Of a DNA stretch of 14,078 nucleotides, positions 1 through 6,354 are shown in pieces (position 1 is the stretch's first letter; each line of letters starts with the position of its first letter). The position numbers and the translations under genes are program-made. The notes below the pieces were generated by a model. That model did no database searches. It was not told where the DNA came from and saw nothing but the letters and a program-made list of their open reading frames with translations. The stretch is from Acidobacteriaceae bacterium (GTDB taxonomy: Bacteria; Acidobacteriota; Terriglobia; Bryobacterales; Bryobacteraceae): the NCBI GenBank assembly GCA_019244945.1, contig JAFASD010000566.1:1-14078 (forward strand), read 5' to 3'.

Positions 1-360
1 TTCGAATGTAAGGCGGGGGTTCAGCCACGTGGCGGTGTTTTCAAATAGCGGTTCCGCCGGAACGGAGTGCCCATTGCCGCTGGAATCCGTAGAGGGGTGC
101 TTATCCGTGGGAAGGGGAGAAGAGGCGCCGGTCCGAAAGTCGAGGCCGGAAACCCGAAGGTTTAGTTCCTGGATAGCGGTTCGAATGAGGGGGGAATATT
201 CCTGCCGAATCCAGGTGCCGGTTGCCTCGTCGGGAACATGAACCGTCAGGGTTCCATCGTGGAATGACCCATAGACTGTTCGAGAGATCCAATTCTTGTA
301 TGCGCCACCGTTGAGCTTAGCCGCCAGCCAGCTCTTGATTTCTTCCCAAGCATCAGCCAC
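1..360 (-). CDS. dnaA: Chromosomal replication initiator DnaA, N-terminal part (cut by the window edge)
   Basis: DnaA binds 9-bp boxes at the origin, opens the duplex and loads the replicative helicase. Reading the minus strand from a GTG at 358-360 gives 120 codons without a stop, running off the left edge. Residues 1 to about 75 look like DnaA domain I: it begins VADAWEEIKSWL, and YKNWI (21-25) and the WIRQEYSPLI stretch (50-59) match the family pattern in which this helical/beta domain contacts DnaB. Residues about 76-110 form a short Ser/Pro/Thr-rich linker typical of domain II. LNPRLTFE (113-120) is the usual entry into the AAA+ domain III. Walker A, Walker B and the DNA-binding domain IV lie outside the window. 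The start is supported by GGAGGG 8 nt upstream and by the family N-terminus. Because the start is GTG and the gene is truncated, ATG-based gene calling would miss it. Confidence 0.93.
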   Translation of the reverse strand, partial: MADAWEEIKSWLAAKLNGGAYKNWISRTVYGSFHDGTLTVHVPDEATGTWIRQEYSPLIRTAIQELNLRVSGLDFRTGASSPLPTDKHPSTDSSGNGHSVPAEPLFENTATWLNPRLTFE

Positions 361-368
361 CGCACACT

Positions 369-374
369 CCCTCC
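369..374 (-). promoter_or_regulatory. Ribosome binding site of dnaA
   Basis: On the minus strand GGAGGG sits 8 nt before the GTG at 358-360. It is a near-perfect Shine-Dalgarno and decides the non-ATG start of dnaA. Confidence 0.8.
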
Positions 375-392
375 GAAGAAAACAGCCAAAAA

Positions 393-423
393 TTTCCCAC
401 ACCTTTTCCACCCCTGTGGAAAA
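393..423. promoter_or_regulatory. Cluster of three DnaA-box-like 9-mers upstream of dnaA
   Basis: Three 9-mers resemble the consensus TTATCCACA. TTTCCCACA at 393-401 and TTTTCCACC at 404-412 are on the plus strand with two mismatches each. TGTGGAAAA at 415-423 reads TTTTCCACA on the minus strand with one mismatch. The last two face each other as an inverted pair separated by 2 nt. They lie 33-63 nt before the dnaA start, so they may serve origin function, dnaA autorepression, or both. The matches and arrangement are seen directly; function is inferred. Confidence 0.6.
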
Positions 424-528
424 GAACGGGCAAGATCAGTTAAGATTAGTTTGCTGGGGTCAGCAGCACGTTTCAGGTTGGGGGGAAACCGTCTCCGTTC
501 ATTCGGAAATGACAGTCTAACATAGGAG

Positions 529-546
529 TTCTGTTTTGAAACAGAA
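529..546. repeat. Perfect 8-bp inverted repeat with 2-nt spacer
   Basis: TTCTGTTT at 529-536 and AAACAGAA at 539-546 are exact reverse complements separated by TG. The compact dyad resembles a binding site for a dimeric regulator more than a terminator, since no T-run follows on either strand. It lies between dnaA and tRNA-Gly, next to the most AT-rich part of the region. Confidence 0.6.
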
Positions 547-606
547 TTCTAACAAATCGTTAAGATCCTGAATTGATTGCACTTACAGCGATTTGCGAAA
601 CGGGGC

Positions 607-655
607 AAGGCTGGTGAACGCGAGGGTTTAAGGCTGGTGGATCTACTAAGATCCA
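607..655. repeat. 10-bp direct repeat followed by a 7-bp hairpin
   Basis: AAGGCTGGTG occurs at 607-616 and again at 630-639, start to start 23 nt. The second copy runs into a perfect hairpin: TGGATCT at 638-644, loop ACTA, AGATCCA at 649-655. Each arm contains a GATC. No T-tract follows, so it is not a classical terminator. It may be an origin or regulatory element; its function is unknown. Confidence 0.5.
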
Positions 656-673
656 GCGTTGCAATCAGATGAA

Positions 674-702
674 TTGACTTTGTAACAAACTCATCGGAGA
701 AT
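674..702 (+). promoter_or_regulatory. Sigma-70-type promoter for tRNA-Gly
   Basis: TTGACT (674-679, five of six matches to the -35 consensus) is followed after exactly 17 nt by GAGAAT (697-702, four of six matches to the -10). The -10 ends 19 nt before the first base of the tRNA, giving a short 5' leader. The same transcript could read on into the DUF1800 gene, since I see no terminator between them. Confidence 0.6.
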
Positions 703-721
703 GTCGAGTAGACCCCTCCGC

Positions 722-797
<76 letters not shown>

Positions 798-878
798 TCT
801 TTCCGATACCTACCCACCCTGGCCTGTTTGCCGACCTGCGAACGTCAACGTTTGGGAAGTGCGGACGTTTATAGAAGA

Positions 879-2846
879 GTGAGGCGTGTATTCGGAGCGC
901 ATCGATGGTGGGTGGCCGCTCTTGCCCTGATCATTTTTCTGCCAGGAGCGGCAACGGCCAGGAAGTTAAAGAAGATTAAGCCGACGGCGAACCCACCCGC
1001 GTATGTTGCTTTCAGCGAGCCACTTTCCAAGGAGGATCAGCTCCATCATGCGCTGGATCGCTTGACGTTCGGGCCGCGCCCGGGCGATTTCTTACGAATC
1101 CAGAAGATTGGGCTGGAGAAGTGGATCGATTCGCAGCTACACCCCGAGAAAACACCCGAAGATCCGACGCTGGCTTCGCGTCTGGCGCCTTTCGAATCTC
1201 TGCGGATGAGCATTCACGATACGTACGTGCATTACCCTCCGCCGCAGATGATCGCTGCTGTGGCGCGGGGCCGAACACCGCTGCCGGAGGATCCGGAATT
1301 GCGGGCCATCGTGGTTCATTTAGCCGATCGCTATCTACAAAAGCGGAACGCCGAGGGCCAAGCCGGAATCGCGGGCCAGGATGGACAGCTCGCGAAAGAT
1401 GGCAACGGCGATTCGGACATGGACCTCAAAGTGAAACTGGACCAGGTATTGACGGCCGAGCAGATCGGCATCTTGGGGTCGGGGACTGCGGATGAGAAGC
1501 GGCAATTGCTGGCGTCGATTCCTGCGGAGAAGTGGCTCGATTTCGCGTGGGCTTTGGAGCCGCAGCAACGCAGGCAGTTGTTCGCTCTCGCGCCGGTAGA
1601 TCTGCGCCGCGAACTGATGTTGACGGTGAACCCTCAAAACGTGGTGGCCACCGATCTCTCGGAGGCTAAGCTGCTGCGCGCCGTGTATAGCCATCATCAG
1701 CTGGAAGAGCTACTGGTGGATTTTTGGTACAACCATTTCAACGTATTCTTCGGAAAAGGCGGCGACCGGTATATGATCCCGACCTATGAGCGGGATGCCA
1801 TCCGCCCGCACGTGCTCGGGAAATTCCGCGATCTGCTGGTTGAGACGGCCAAGAGCCCGGCGATGTTGTTCTACCTGGACAACTGGCAATCGGTTGCGCC
1901 GGACACAGCGCAAAATTTGCAGCGCCCGAACCAAAAAAGCAAGCGTGGGTTGAATGAGAACTACGGACGCGAGCTGCTTGAATTGCACACGCTCGGCGTA
2001 GATGGCGGATATACGCAGAAGGACGTGATTGAGGTCGCGCGCTGCTTCACGGGATGGACGATTGCGAATCCACGAAAAGGCGGCGGGTTCGAGTACAACG
2101 ACAAGGTTCACGATAAGGGGCAGAAAGTCGTATTGGGTCACGTGATTTCCGCGGGGGGCGGAATGATCGACGGGCTGCAGGTGCTGGATATTCTTGCGCG
2201 CCATTCTTCGACGGCCCACTTCATTTCTTTAGAATTGGCGCAGCGTTTTGTGGCGGATAATCCTCCGCCCTCGCTGGTGAACCGAATGGCGGAGACATTT
2301 CGGCGGAGCGATGGCGATCTTCGGCAGGTGATGCGGACCATGCTGGGATCTCCCGAGTTCTGGTCGGAAGGCGCATACCAGGCCAAGGTGAAGACCTCAT
2401 TCGAGATGATCGCAAGCGCGCTGCGCGCAACCGATGCCGAAGTGACTTCTGCGTTCGTATTGAGCAATGAACTTCAGAAGCTCGGCGAGCCACTTTACCG
2501 GAAGATCGAGCCGACGGGTTATTCCAACGCGAATGCTGAATGGGTGAGTTCGGCGGGATTGCTGGAGCGGATGAATTTTGCTCTGGCGCTTGCTCAAAAC
2601 CGTGTTCCGGGCGTCAAAGTTGATACCGGCCAATGGCAACGAATGGTGGGGGATCAACCCATGGGCCTGGTGCAGGTGATTTTGAACCGGGATCCTAGCA
2701 ACCAGACCGAGGCGGCCATTCAAAAAGCACTGAATGACGCCGAAACACAGAAGCAACTTACCCAAAATGCGAAAGCGGAGCCACCGCAGTTGCCGGTTCT
2801 GATTGCAGGATTGGTCATTGGTTCACCCGATTTCCAGCGCCGTTGA
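879..2846 (+). CDS. DUF1800 family exported protein
   Basis: A 655-residue protein of the DUF1800 family (PF08811), function unknown. From the GTG at 879 it begins MRRVFGAHRW followed by a hydrophobic stretch and ATA before RK, a plausible Sec signal peptide cleaved near residue 27. The open frame extends further upstream, even into tRNA-Gly, so that longer version is artificial; a TTG at 852 is the alternative start and no strong ribosome site separates them. The conserved core is easy to see: ALDRLTFGPRPGD (about 58-70), HHQLEELLVDFWYNHFNVF (from 272), YERDAIRPHVLGKFRDLL, SPAMLFYLDNWQS, NENYGRELLELHTLGVDGGY (from 359) and EVARCFTGWTI. Residues about 150-265 form a less conserved charged insert with an acidic DGNGDSD loop (174-180). 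The gene ends 14 nt before the DUF1501 gene, the usual partner, so the two are probably co-transcribed and work together outside the cytoplasm. Confidence 0.88.
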   Translation: MRRVFGAHRWWVAALALIIFLPGAATARKLKKIKPTANPPAYVAFSEPLSKEDQLHHALDRLTFGPRPGDFLRIQKIGLEKWIDSQLHPEKTPEDPTLASRLAPFESLRMSIHDTYVHYPPPQMIAAVARGRTPLPEDPELRAIVVHLADRYLQKRNAEGQAGIAGQDGQLAKDGNGDSDMDLKVKLDQVLTAEQIGILGSGTADEKRQLLASIPAEKWLDFAWALEPQQRRQLFALAPVDLRRELMLTVNPQNVVATDLSEAKLLRAVYSHHQLEELLVDFWYNHFNVFFGKGGDRYMIPTYERDAIRPHVLGKFRDLLVETAKSPAMLFYLDNWQSVAPDTAQNLQRPNQKSKRGLNENYGRELLELHTLGVDGGYTQKDVIEVARCFTGWTIANPRKGGGFEYNDKVHDKGQKVVLGHVISAGGGMIDGLQVLDILARHSSTAHFISLELAQRFVADNPPPSLVNRMAETFRRSDGDLRQVMRTMLGSPEFWSEGAYQAKVKTSFEMIASALRATDAEVTSAFVLSNELQKLGEPLYRKIEPTGYSNANAEWVSSAGLLERMNFALALAQNRVPGVKVDTGQWQRMVGDQPMGLVQVILNRDPSNQTEAAIQKALNDAETQKQLTQNAKAEPPQLPVLIAGLVIGSPDFQRR

Positions 2847-2860
2847 GATTGGAGCACTCT

Positions 2861-4099
2861 ATGCATTCCCGAAGATTATTTCTGAAGAATTCAGCCCTGG
2901 CGATGTTCGGCGTGGGTTCCGCGCCGGCTTGGCTGTCTCGCGCGGTTTACGCGCGGGAAGCGCCGGGCGAGCGGAGTAAGATCTTGATCGCGATTTTCCA
3001 AAGAGGCGCTGTGGATGGTTTGAATGTCGTGGTTCCGCATGGCGAGCCAGCGTACTACGCCTTGCGTCCGAGCATCGCGATTCCAAGGCCTGATGGAACG
3101 GAACGGAGTGCGATCGATTTGGACGGGCATTTCGGGCTGCATCCGGCATTGCGTTCGCTGAAACCGCTTTGGGACGAAAAACAGTTAGCGATTGTGGAGG
3201 CCGCTGGTTCTCCCGATCCAACGCGGTCGCACTTCGATGCGCAGGATTATATGGAATCGGGGACGCCTGGGCTGAAGGCTACCTATGACGGCTGGCTGAA
3301 CCGGGCGATGGCTCCGGAAGGCAAACCGTCAGCGTTGAGGGCGATCAGTCTCACTCCTGACCTTCCCAGGACGCTTCGCGGTAGGAACGAAGCGGTAGCT
3401 ATTAGCAGCATCAACGATTTTCAGGTGAAGGACGCGCGCGCGGCGGCAACTTTCGAGAGTATGTACGGAACGACCGCGGATCAGGTTTTAAACGGGACGG
3501 GGCGGGAGACGTTTGAGGCGATCAAGATCATGCAGTCCATTCAGAAGGCGCCTTACGCGCCCGCAAACAACGCCAAATATCCCGGCGGACGCTTAGGGCA
3601 GAGTCTTCAGCAGATTGCTCGGGTGATCAAGGCGGATGTTGGTTTGGAAGTGGCCTTCACGGACGTGGGTGGATGGGACACGCACGTTAATGAGACCGGC
3701 GCACAGCCGCATGTTGGACAGCTCGCGAATCTGCTGCGTGATTTCGGCGACGCGCTTGGAGCGTTTTCGCAAGACATGGGCGACCGTATGGCGGATATTG
3801 CGATCGTGACGATGTCCGAATTCGGGCGGACGGCGAAAGAGAATGGAGATCGCGGGACCGATCATGGGCACGCGAATGTGATGTTTGTGCTCGGCGGAAG
3901 GGTGCGGGGCGGCCGAGTGTATGGGGAATGGCCAGGGTTGGAGCGGGAGCAGTTATATGAAGGGCGGGATCTGAACGTGACCACGGATTTTCGGACTGTG
4001 CTAGCGGAACTCGTCAGGAAACAGATGGGTAACCGGGAGATGGCGTCGGTTTTTCCGGGGTTCAGTGGCAGACGGGATAGCGGGATTTTGTTGGCTTAG
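2861..4099 (+). CDS. DUF1501 family protein with Tat signal
   Basis: A 412-residue protein of the DUF1501 family (PF07394). The ATG at 2861 has GGAG 6 nt upstream; a TTG at 2843 in the same frame is less likely. The N-terminus is a textbook twin-arginine signal: SRRLFLK at 3-9, a hydrophobic stretch, then a cleavage-like AVYA at 28-31. It should therefore fold in the cytoplasm, perhaps with a cofactor or metal, before export. Family-like motifs include FQRGAVDGLNVVVPHG (46-61), GGWDTH (270-275), SEFGRT (319-324) and GTDHGHA (332-338). His/Asp-rich motifs of this kind fit the alkaline phosphatase/sulfatase-like fold to which I believe this family belongs, but no substrate is known. It pairs with the upstream DUF1800 gene, a very frequent arrangement. 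No convincing terminator lies in the 65-bp gap to the convergent restriction gene; a weak hairpin GCGGT/ACCGC at 4136-4152 lacks a T-run. Confidence 0.9.
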   Translation: MHSRRLFLKNSALAMFGVGSAPAWLSRAVYAREAPGERSKILIAIFQRGAVDGLNVVVPHGEPAYYALRPSIAIPRPDGTERSAIDLDGHFGLHPALRSLKPLWDEKQLAIVEAAGSPDPTRSHFDAQDYMESGTPGLKATYDGWLNRAMAPEGKPSALRAISLTPDLPRTLRGRNEAVAISSINDFQVKDARAAATFESMYGTTADQVLNGTGRETFEAIKIMQSIQKAPYAPANNAKYPGGRLGQSLQQIARVIKADVGLEVAFTDVGGWDTHVNETGAQPHVGQLANLLRDFGDALGAFSQDMGDRMADIAIVTMSEFGRTAKENGDRGTDHGHANVMFVLGGRVRGGRVYGEWPGLEREQLYEGRDLNVTTDFRTVLAELVRKQMGNREMASVFPGFSGRRDSGILLA

Positions 4100-4164
4100 G
4101 AGCGGTTGGGTCTATGCCACAGTTTCAGGATACAAGCGGTTCGCTGTACCGCCAACGGAGCCAG

Positions 4165-5253
4165 CTATTCGGTCCTAGTCAACGCTGCGACGTGTTCGTT
4201 CCAAGCTACCTTGATGGACCGAGGAACTGTCCGTTCATCTAGGAGCGTTAGCAGGTGTTGATTGAAGAGCGTTCGCCCGCGCTTCCCGATTGTGATCAGT
4301 ACCATGATGATCCAGTCTTTGATTTCGACGAAATTCAAGTCATGGCCCTGTGCAAAATACCGCTCCGCCTGCAATCGGGCATCTTCAGCTAAGAGATTGA
4401 GGTGCACGAAGAACAGATAGTCTTCTATTCCATTAGGAGCTATTTTCGTGTTGAAAGTAGCAACGACTCTCGCCCGGTCTACGGGACGTTCGGTGATCTC
4501 AGCAGCAAATAATGTGTCATTGCCCCTCCGAACCGTAATGTCGCCTCCTACGCCGGAAGCGAGATCGGCGACATTTATCCCCTGGTGGTCTATTTCCCAA
4601 TCCTGATCGAAAAAATCTTTAATCGCTCGGAGGGTAGCGAGAACGAGTATAACGGGCAAGCGTCCTCCACTGGGCGTGGTCAGCAAAGCCGAAATGAGTG
4701 GGTCGTACTGCTCCATGCTGATCCTTTGGAGACGGGCGAGGCGGACCTCAGCGCTTTCGCGGAGTTGCGCGAATTTGTACAGAAGAAAGTCAAGGAAGCG
4801 CTCGATGTTGGCATTCTCGTGCGTAGTTTCTAGCGTCCCGATTAAAGCGAGAAAAGCATCGTAAGCCTTCTTGTCACGTTGTCCTTCCCGTATCGAAGAA
4901 TCGAAGCGAACCGATCGACGAAAGACGGCCAGGTACGGGCCGCGGGAAGCGGGTATCCTGTGGCGATGCAAAAACGGGTTAATTACTCTTTCATCCAGCG
5001 TCCGCCCATTGAACGCATTCGGCCCTTGATTCACGTAAGGGAGACGTATATTGATCGAACGATCTAGGAACCGCGCGAGTGCACACCCGAGGAGCGTCTC
5101 GCGATAAGCCTGGACTATCGTCTCGAAGATCTTGTCAAACAGGCCCTCCAAAGGTTGCTCGATGGAAGGCGGTTCACCTGCTAAGAGCCGGGTTTCGACT
5201 GTTTTGAACGACGACTCGAGCGTATGTAGTGCCGCATCATACTCGATTGGCAT
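4165..5253 (-). CDS. Putative type II restriction endonuclease (possibly SacI-like)
   Basis: A 362-residue protein. The role is suggested first by position: it starts 13 nt after the stop of a DNA adenine methyltransferase on the same strand, as in type II restriction-modification pairs. The N-terminal half is mostly helical and charged. The C-terminal half holds GGDITVRRGNDTLFAAEITE (236-255), which fits a PD-(D/E)xK nuclease beta-hairpin with D238 and E252 as metal ligands. From memory, the layout (helical N-part, then GD-I/V-x-V and a hydrophobic strand with a catalytic Glu) resembles the SacI endonuclease family (PF09566); I could not test this. The expected Lys two residues after the Glu is Thr254, so Arg256, or the alternative E310-I-K312, may substitute. 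No Shine-Dalgarno is visible before the ATG, so translational coupling to the methylase is likely. It would cut foreign DNA lacking the methyl mark. The nuclease role is likely; the family is tentative. Confidence 0.6.
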   Translation of the reverse strand: MPIEYDAALHTLESSFKTVETRLLAGEPPSIEQPLEGLFDKIFETIVQAYRETLLGCALARFLDRSINIRLPYVNQGPNAFNGRTLDERVINPFLHRHRIPASRGPYLAVFRRSVRFDSSIREGQRDKKAYDAFLALIGTLETTHENANIERFLDFLLYKFAQLRESAEVRLARLQRISMEQYDPLISALLTTPSGGRLPVILVLATLRAIKDFFDQDWEIDHQGINVADLASGVGGDITVRRGNDTLFAAEITERPVDRARVVATFNTKIAPNGIEDYLFFVHLNLLAEDARLQAERYFAQGHDLNFVEIKDWIIMVLITIGKRGRTLFNQHLLTLLDERTVPRSIKVAWNEHVAALTRTE

Positions 5254-5266
5254 TCAGCGCAGTGAA

Positions 5267-6151
5267 TCAGAAGTTGAGCCAGACGGCCTCTTGTCGGGCT
5301 TTCTTAACTGAGTGGCACATCTTCTCGGGAGCTTCGACAGAACGCCAACCCCGGTATAGGTCGTCCATTAAGTCGCACCGATATCCCGATATGACGGCTT
5401 TTCCCTTACACCGGTTTAACACTCGTGCGAGGTCCCGGTGTTGGAGGTCGGTCATTTCATAGCCGTACGCTTTTTTGTCGGAACGCGATTCATGTACGTA
5501 CGGCGGGTCGCAATAAAACAATGTTGTTTCGTCGTCGTAAAGATTTAGCACCTCTGTGGCTGGCCGATTTTCAATCTGCACGCGCAACAAGCGGAGTGCG
5601 ATGTGCGGAAGGTCTTCTACGGCTCCGAGCCAGCGCGATACTACACCGGACATGCCCGCCCTGCTCGTATTCTTGCAGTTTGCCCACCTTCCGAGTGAGG
5701 CGGTTTGCGCGAGACCCGTTCTTGCCTGACGGGCGCGTACGTAAAAGAGCCTGGCACGCTCGATGTCATCGACACGCGCTGGGTTCTCGCTGACACTACG
5801 ATAGAACTCCTCGCGCGAGAATGGCGTCAGCCCGATCCGTTGAATTAATTCGTCTTTCTGGTCGCGAAGCACACGGAAGAAGTTGACCAACTCACCGTCA
5901 ATATCGTTGTACGTTTCTACTGGAGACGGCTCGCGATTCAAAAGAACGGCAGCAGATCCGGCAAATGGCTCGCAATAATGGTGCGTTTGCGGGAGCAGGG
6001 GCAGGAGCCATTTGAGATGGCTGTATTTCCCCCCATACCAGCCGAATGCAATCACCTTTGAAGGGCGAGTTCGAATGATGCCGGGAGCAGTCTCCACGGC
6101 TGCGATCTCGTTTAGATAAATGGGGGACAGATCTCTCGTGCGCCTAGCCAT
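5267..6151 (-). CDS. DNA adenine-N6 methyltransferase, D12 class (restriction-modification)
   Basis: Transfers a methyl group from S-adenosylmethionine to N6 of adenine in a specific DNA site, protecting host DNA from the adjacent endonuclease. This 294-residue protein shows the D12/Dam-family (PF02086) signature: FGWYGGKYSHLKWLLPLLP (36-54), SAM-binding motif I as EPFAGSAAVLL (61-71), YNDIDGELVNFFRVLRD (81-97), catalytic motif IV DPPY (215-218) in LFYCDPPYVHESRSD, and a C-terminal SGYRCDLMDDLY...WLNF block. The ATG at 6149-6151 is chosen because AGGAAGG sits 8 nt upstream; an in-frame GTG at 6205 would add 18 unlike residues with no ribosome site. Motif order is that of the alpha/Dam group. 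The target sequence cannot be read from the protein; GATC is common in this family but far from universal. The gene is first in a two-gene minus-strand operon flanked by housekeeping-type genes, consistent with horizontal insertion. Confidence 0.9.
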   Translation of the reverse strand: MARRTRDLSPIYLNEIAAVETAPGIIRTRPSKVIAFGWYGGKYSHLKWLLPLLPQTHHYCEPFAGSAAVLLNREPSPVETYNDIDGELVNFFRVLRDQKDELIQRIGLTPFSREEFYRSVSENPARVDDIERARLFYVRARQARTGLAQTASLGRWANCKNTSRAGMSGVVSRWLGAVEDLPHIALRLLRVQIENRPATEVLNLYDDETTLFYCDPPYVHESRSDKKAYGYEMTDLQHRDLARVLNRCKGKAVISGYRCDLMDDLYRGWRSVEAPEKMCHSVKKARQEAVWLNF

Positions 6152-6159
6152 AGAATCCG

Positions 6160-6166
6160 CCTTCCT
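6160..6166 (-). promoter_or_regulatory. Ribosome binding site fixing the methyltransferase start
   Basis: On the minus strand AGGAAGG lies 8 nt before the ATG at 6149-6151. It supports that start over the in-frame GTG at 6205, which has nothing comparable upstream. Confidence 0.7.
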
Positions 6167-6309
6167 GAGTGATGAAAAGGATTCGTCCTCAAAACAATAT
6201 TGCACTAATTTGTTTCGGGGAAGGTGGGATTTCCGAATTTTGAGAGCTTCTCTACCGTAACACCGCGCGTCTTTGGTGGCAAATCCATTTGGCGACCGTG
6301 CCCTATATA

Positions 6310-6349
6310 TTTGGCTTATCGGGCTAAGGACACGTTTCTTAAAGCCAAA
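6310..6349. repeat. 8-bp inverted repeat upstream of the restriction-modification operon
   Basis: TTTGGCTT at 6310-6317 and AAGCCAAA at 6342-6349 are exact reverse complements with a 24-nt spacer. They lie in the roughly 200-bp, relatively AT-rich gap between galE and the methyltransferase, which must hold the promoter of the restriction-modification operon. A TATATA at 6304-6309 on the plus strand (also TATATA on the minus strand) touches the left arm and could be a -10 element, but I see no convincing -35. The dyad could bind a regulator or be the trace of an insertion. No small controller-protein gene is recognisable in the gap. Confidence 0.45.
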
Positions 6350-6354
6350 GTTTG

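Larger units (their letters stand above)
361..721. other. Putative chromosomal origin region (oriC) between dnaA and tRNA-Gly
   Basis: This 360-bp stretch has no credible protein gene. It holds the DnaA-box cluster at 393-423, a hairpin TGCTG-GGGT-CAGCA at 452-465, an inverted repeat at 529-546, a relatively AT-rich run at about 539-580 that could be an unwinding element, a direct repeat plus hairpin at 607-655, and the tRNA promoter at 674-702. Four GATC sites occur (434, 564, 640, 650). In many bacteria oriC lies beside dnaA, which is the main reason for the call. Against it, I find good DnaA boxes only close to the gene, and I cannot compute strand skew. It could be only the dnaA regulatory region. 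Confidence 0.5.

Noticed and set aside
101..109. DnaA-box-like TTATCCGTG inside dnaA
   Set aside because: Three mismatches in the critical 3' half of the consensus and it lies within coding sequence.
296..520. Plus-strand open frame across the dnaA start and origin region
   Set aside because: It is antisense to dnaA at its beginning and covers DnaA boxes; composition is not protein-like and there is no ribosome site.
4136..4152. Hairpin GCGGT/ACCGC as a terminator between DUF1501 and the restriction gene
   Set aside because: Only 5 bp of stem with a 7-nt loop and no T-run on either strand.
6152..6354. Upstream in-frame extension of the methyltransferase
   Set aside because: The frame stays open but has only a GTG at 6205 without a ribosome site; the ATG at 6151 has an excellent one and fits the family N-terminus.
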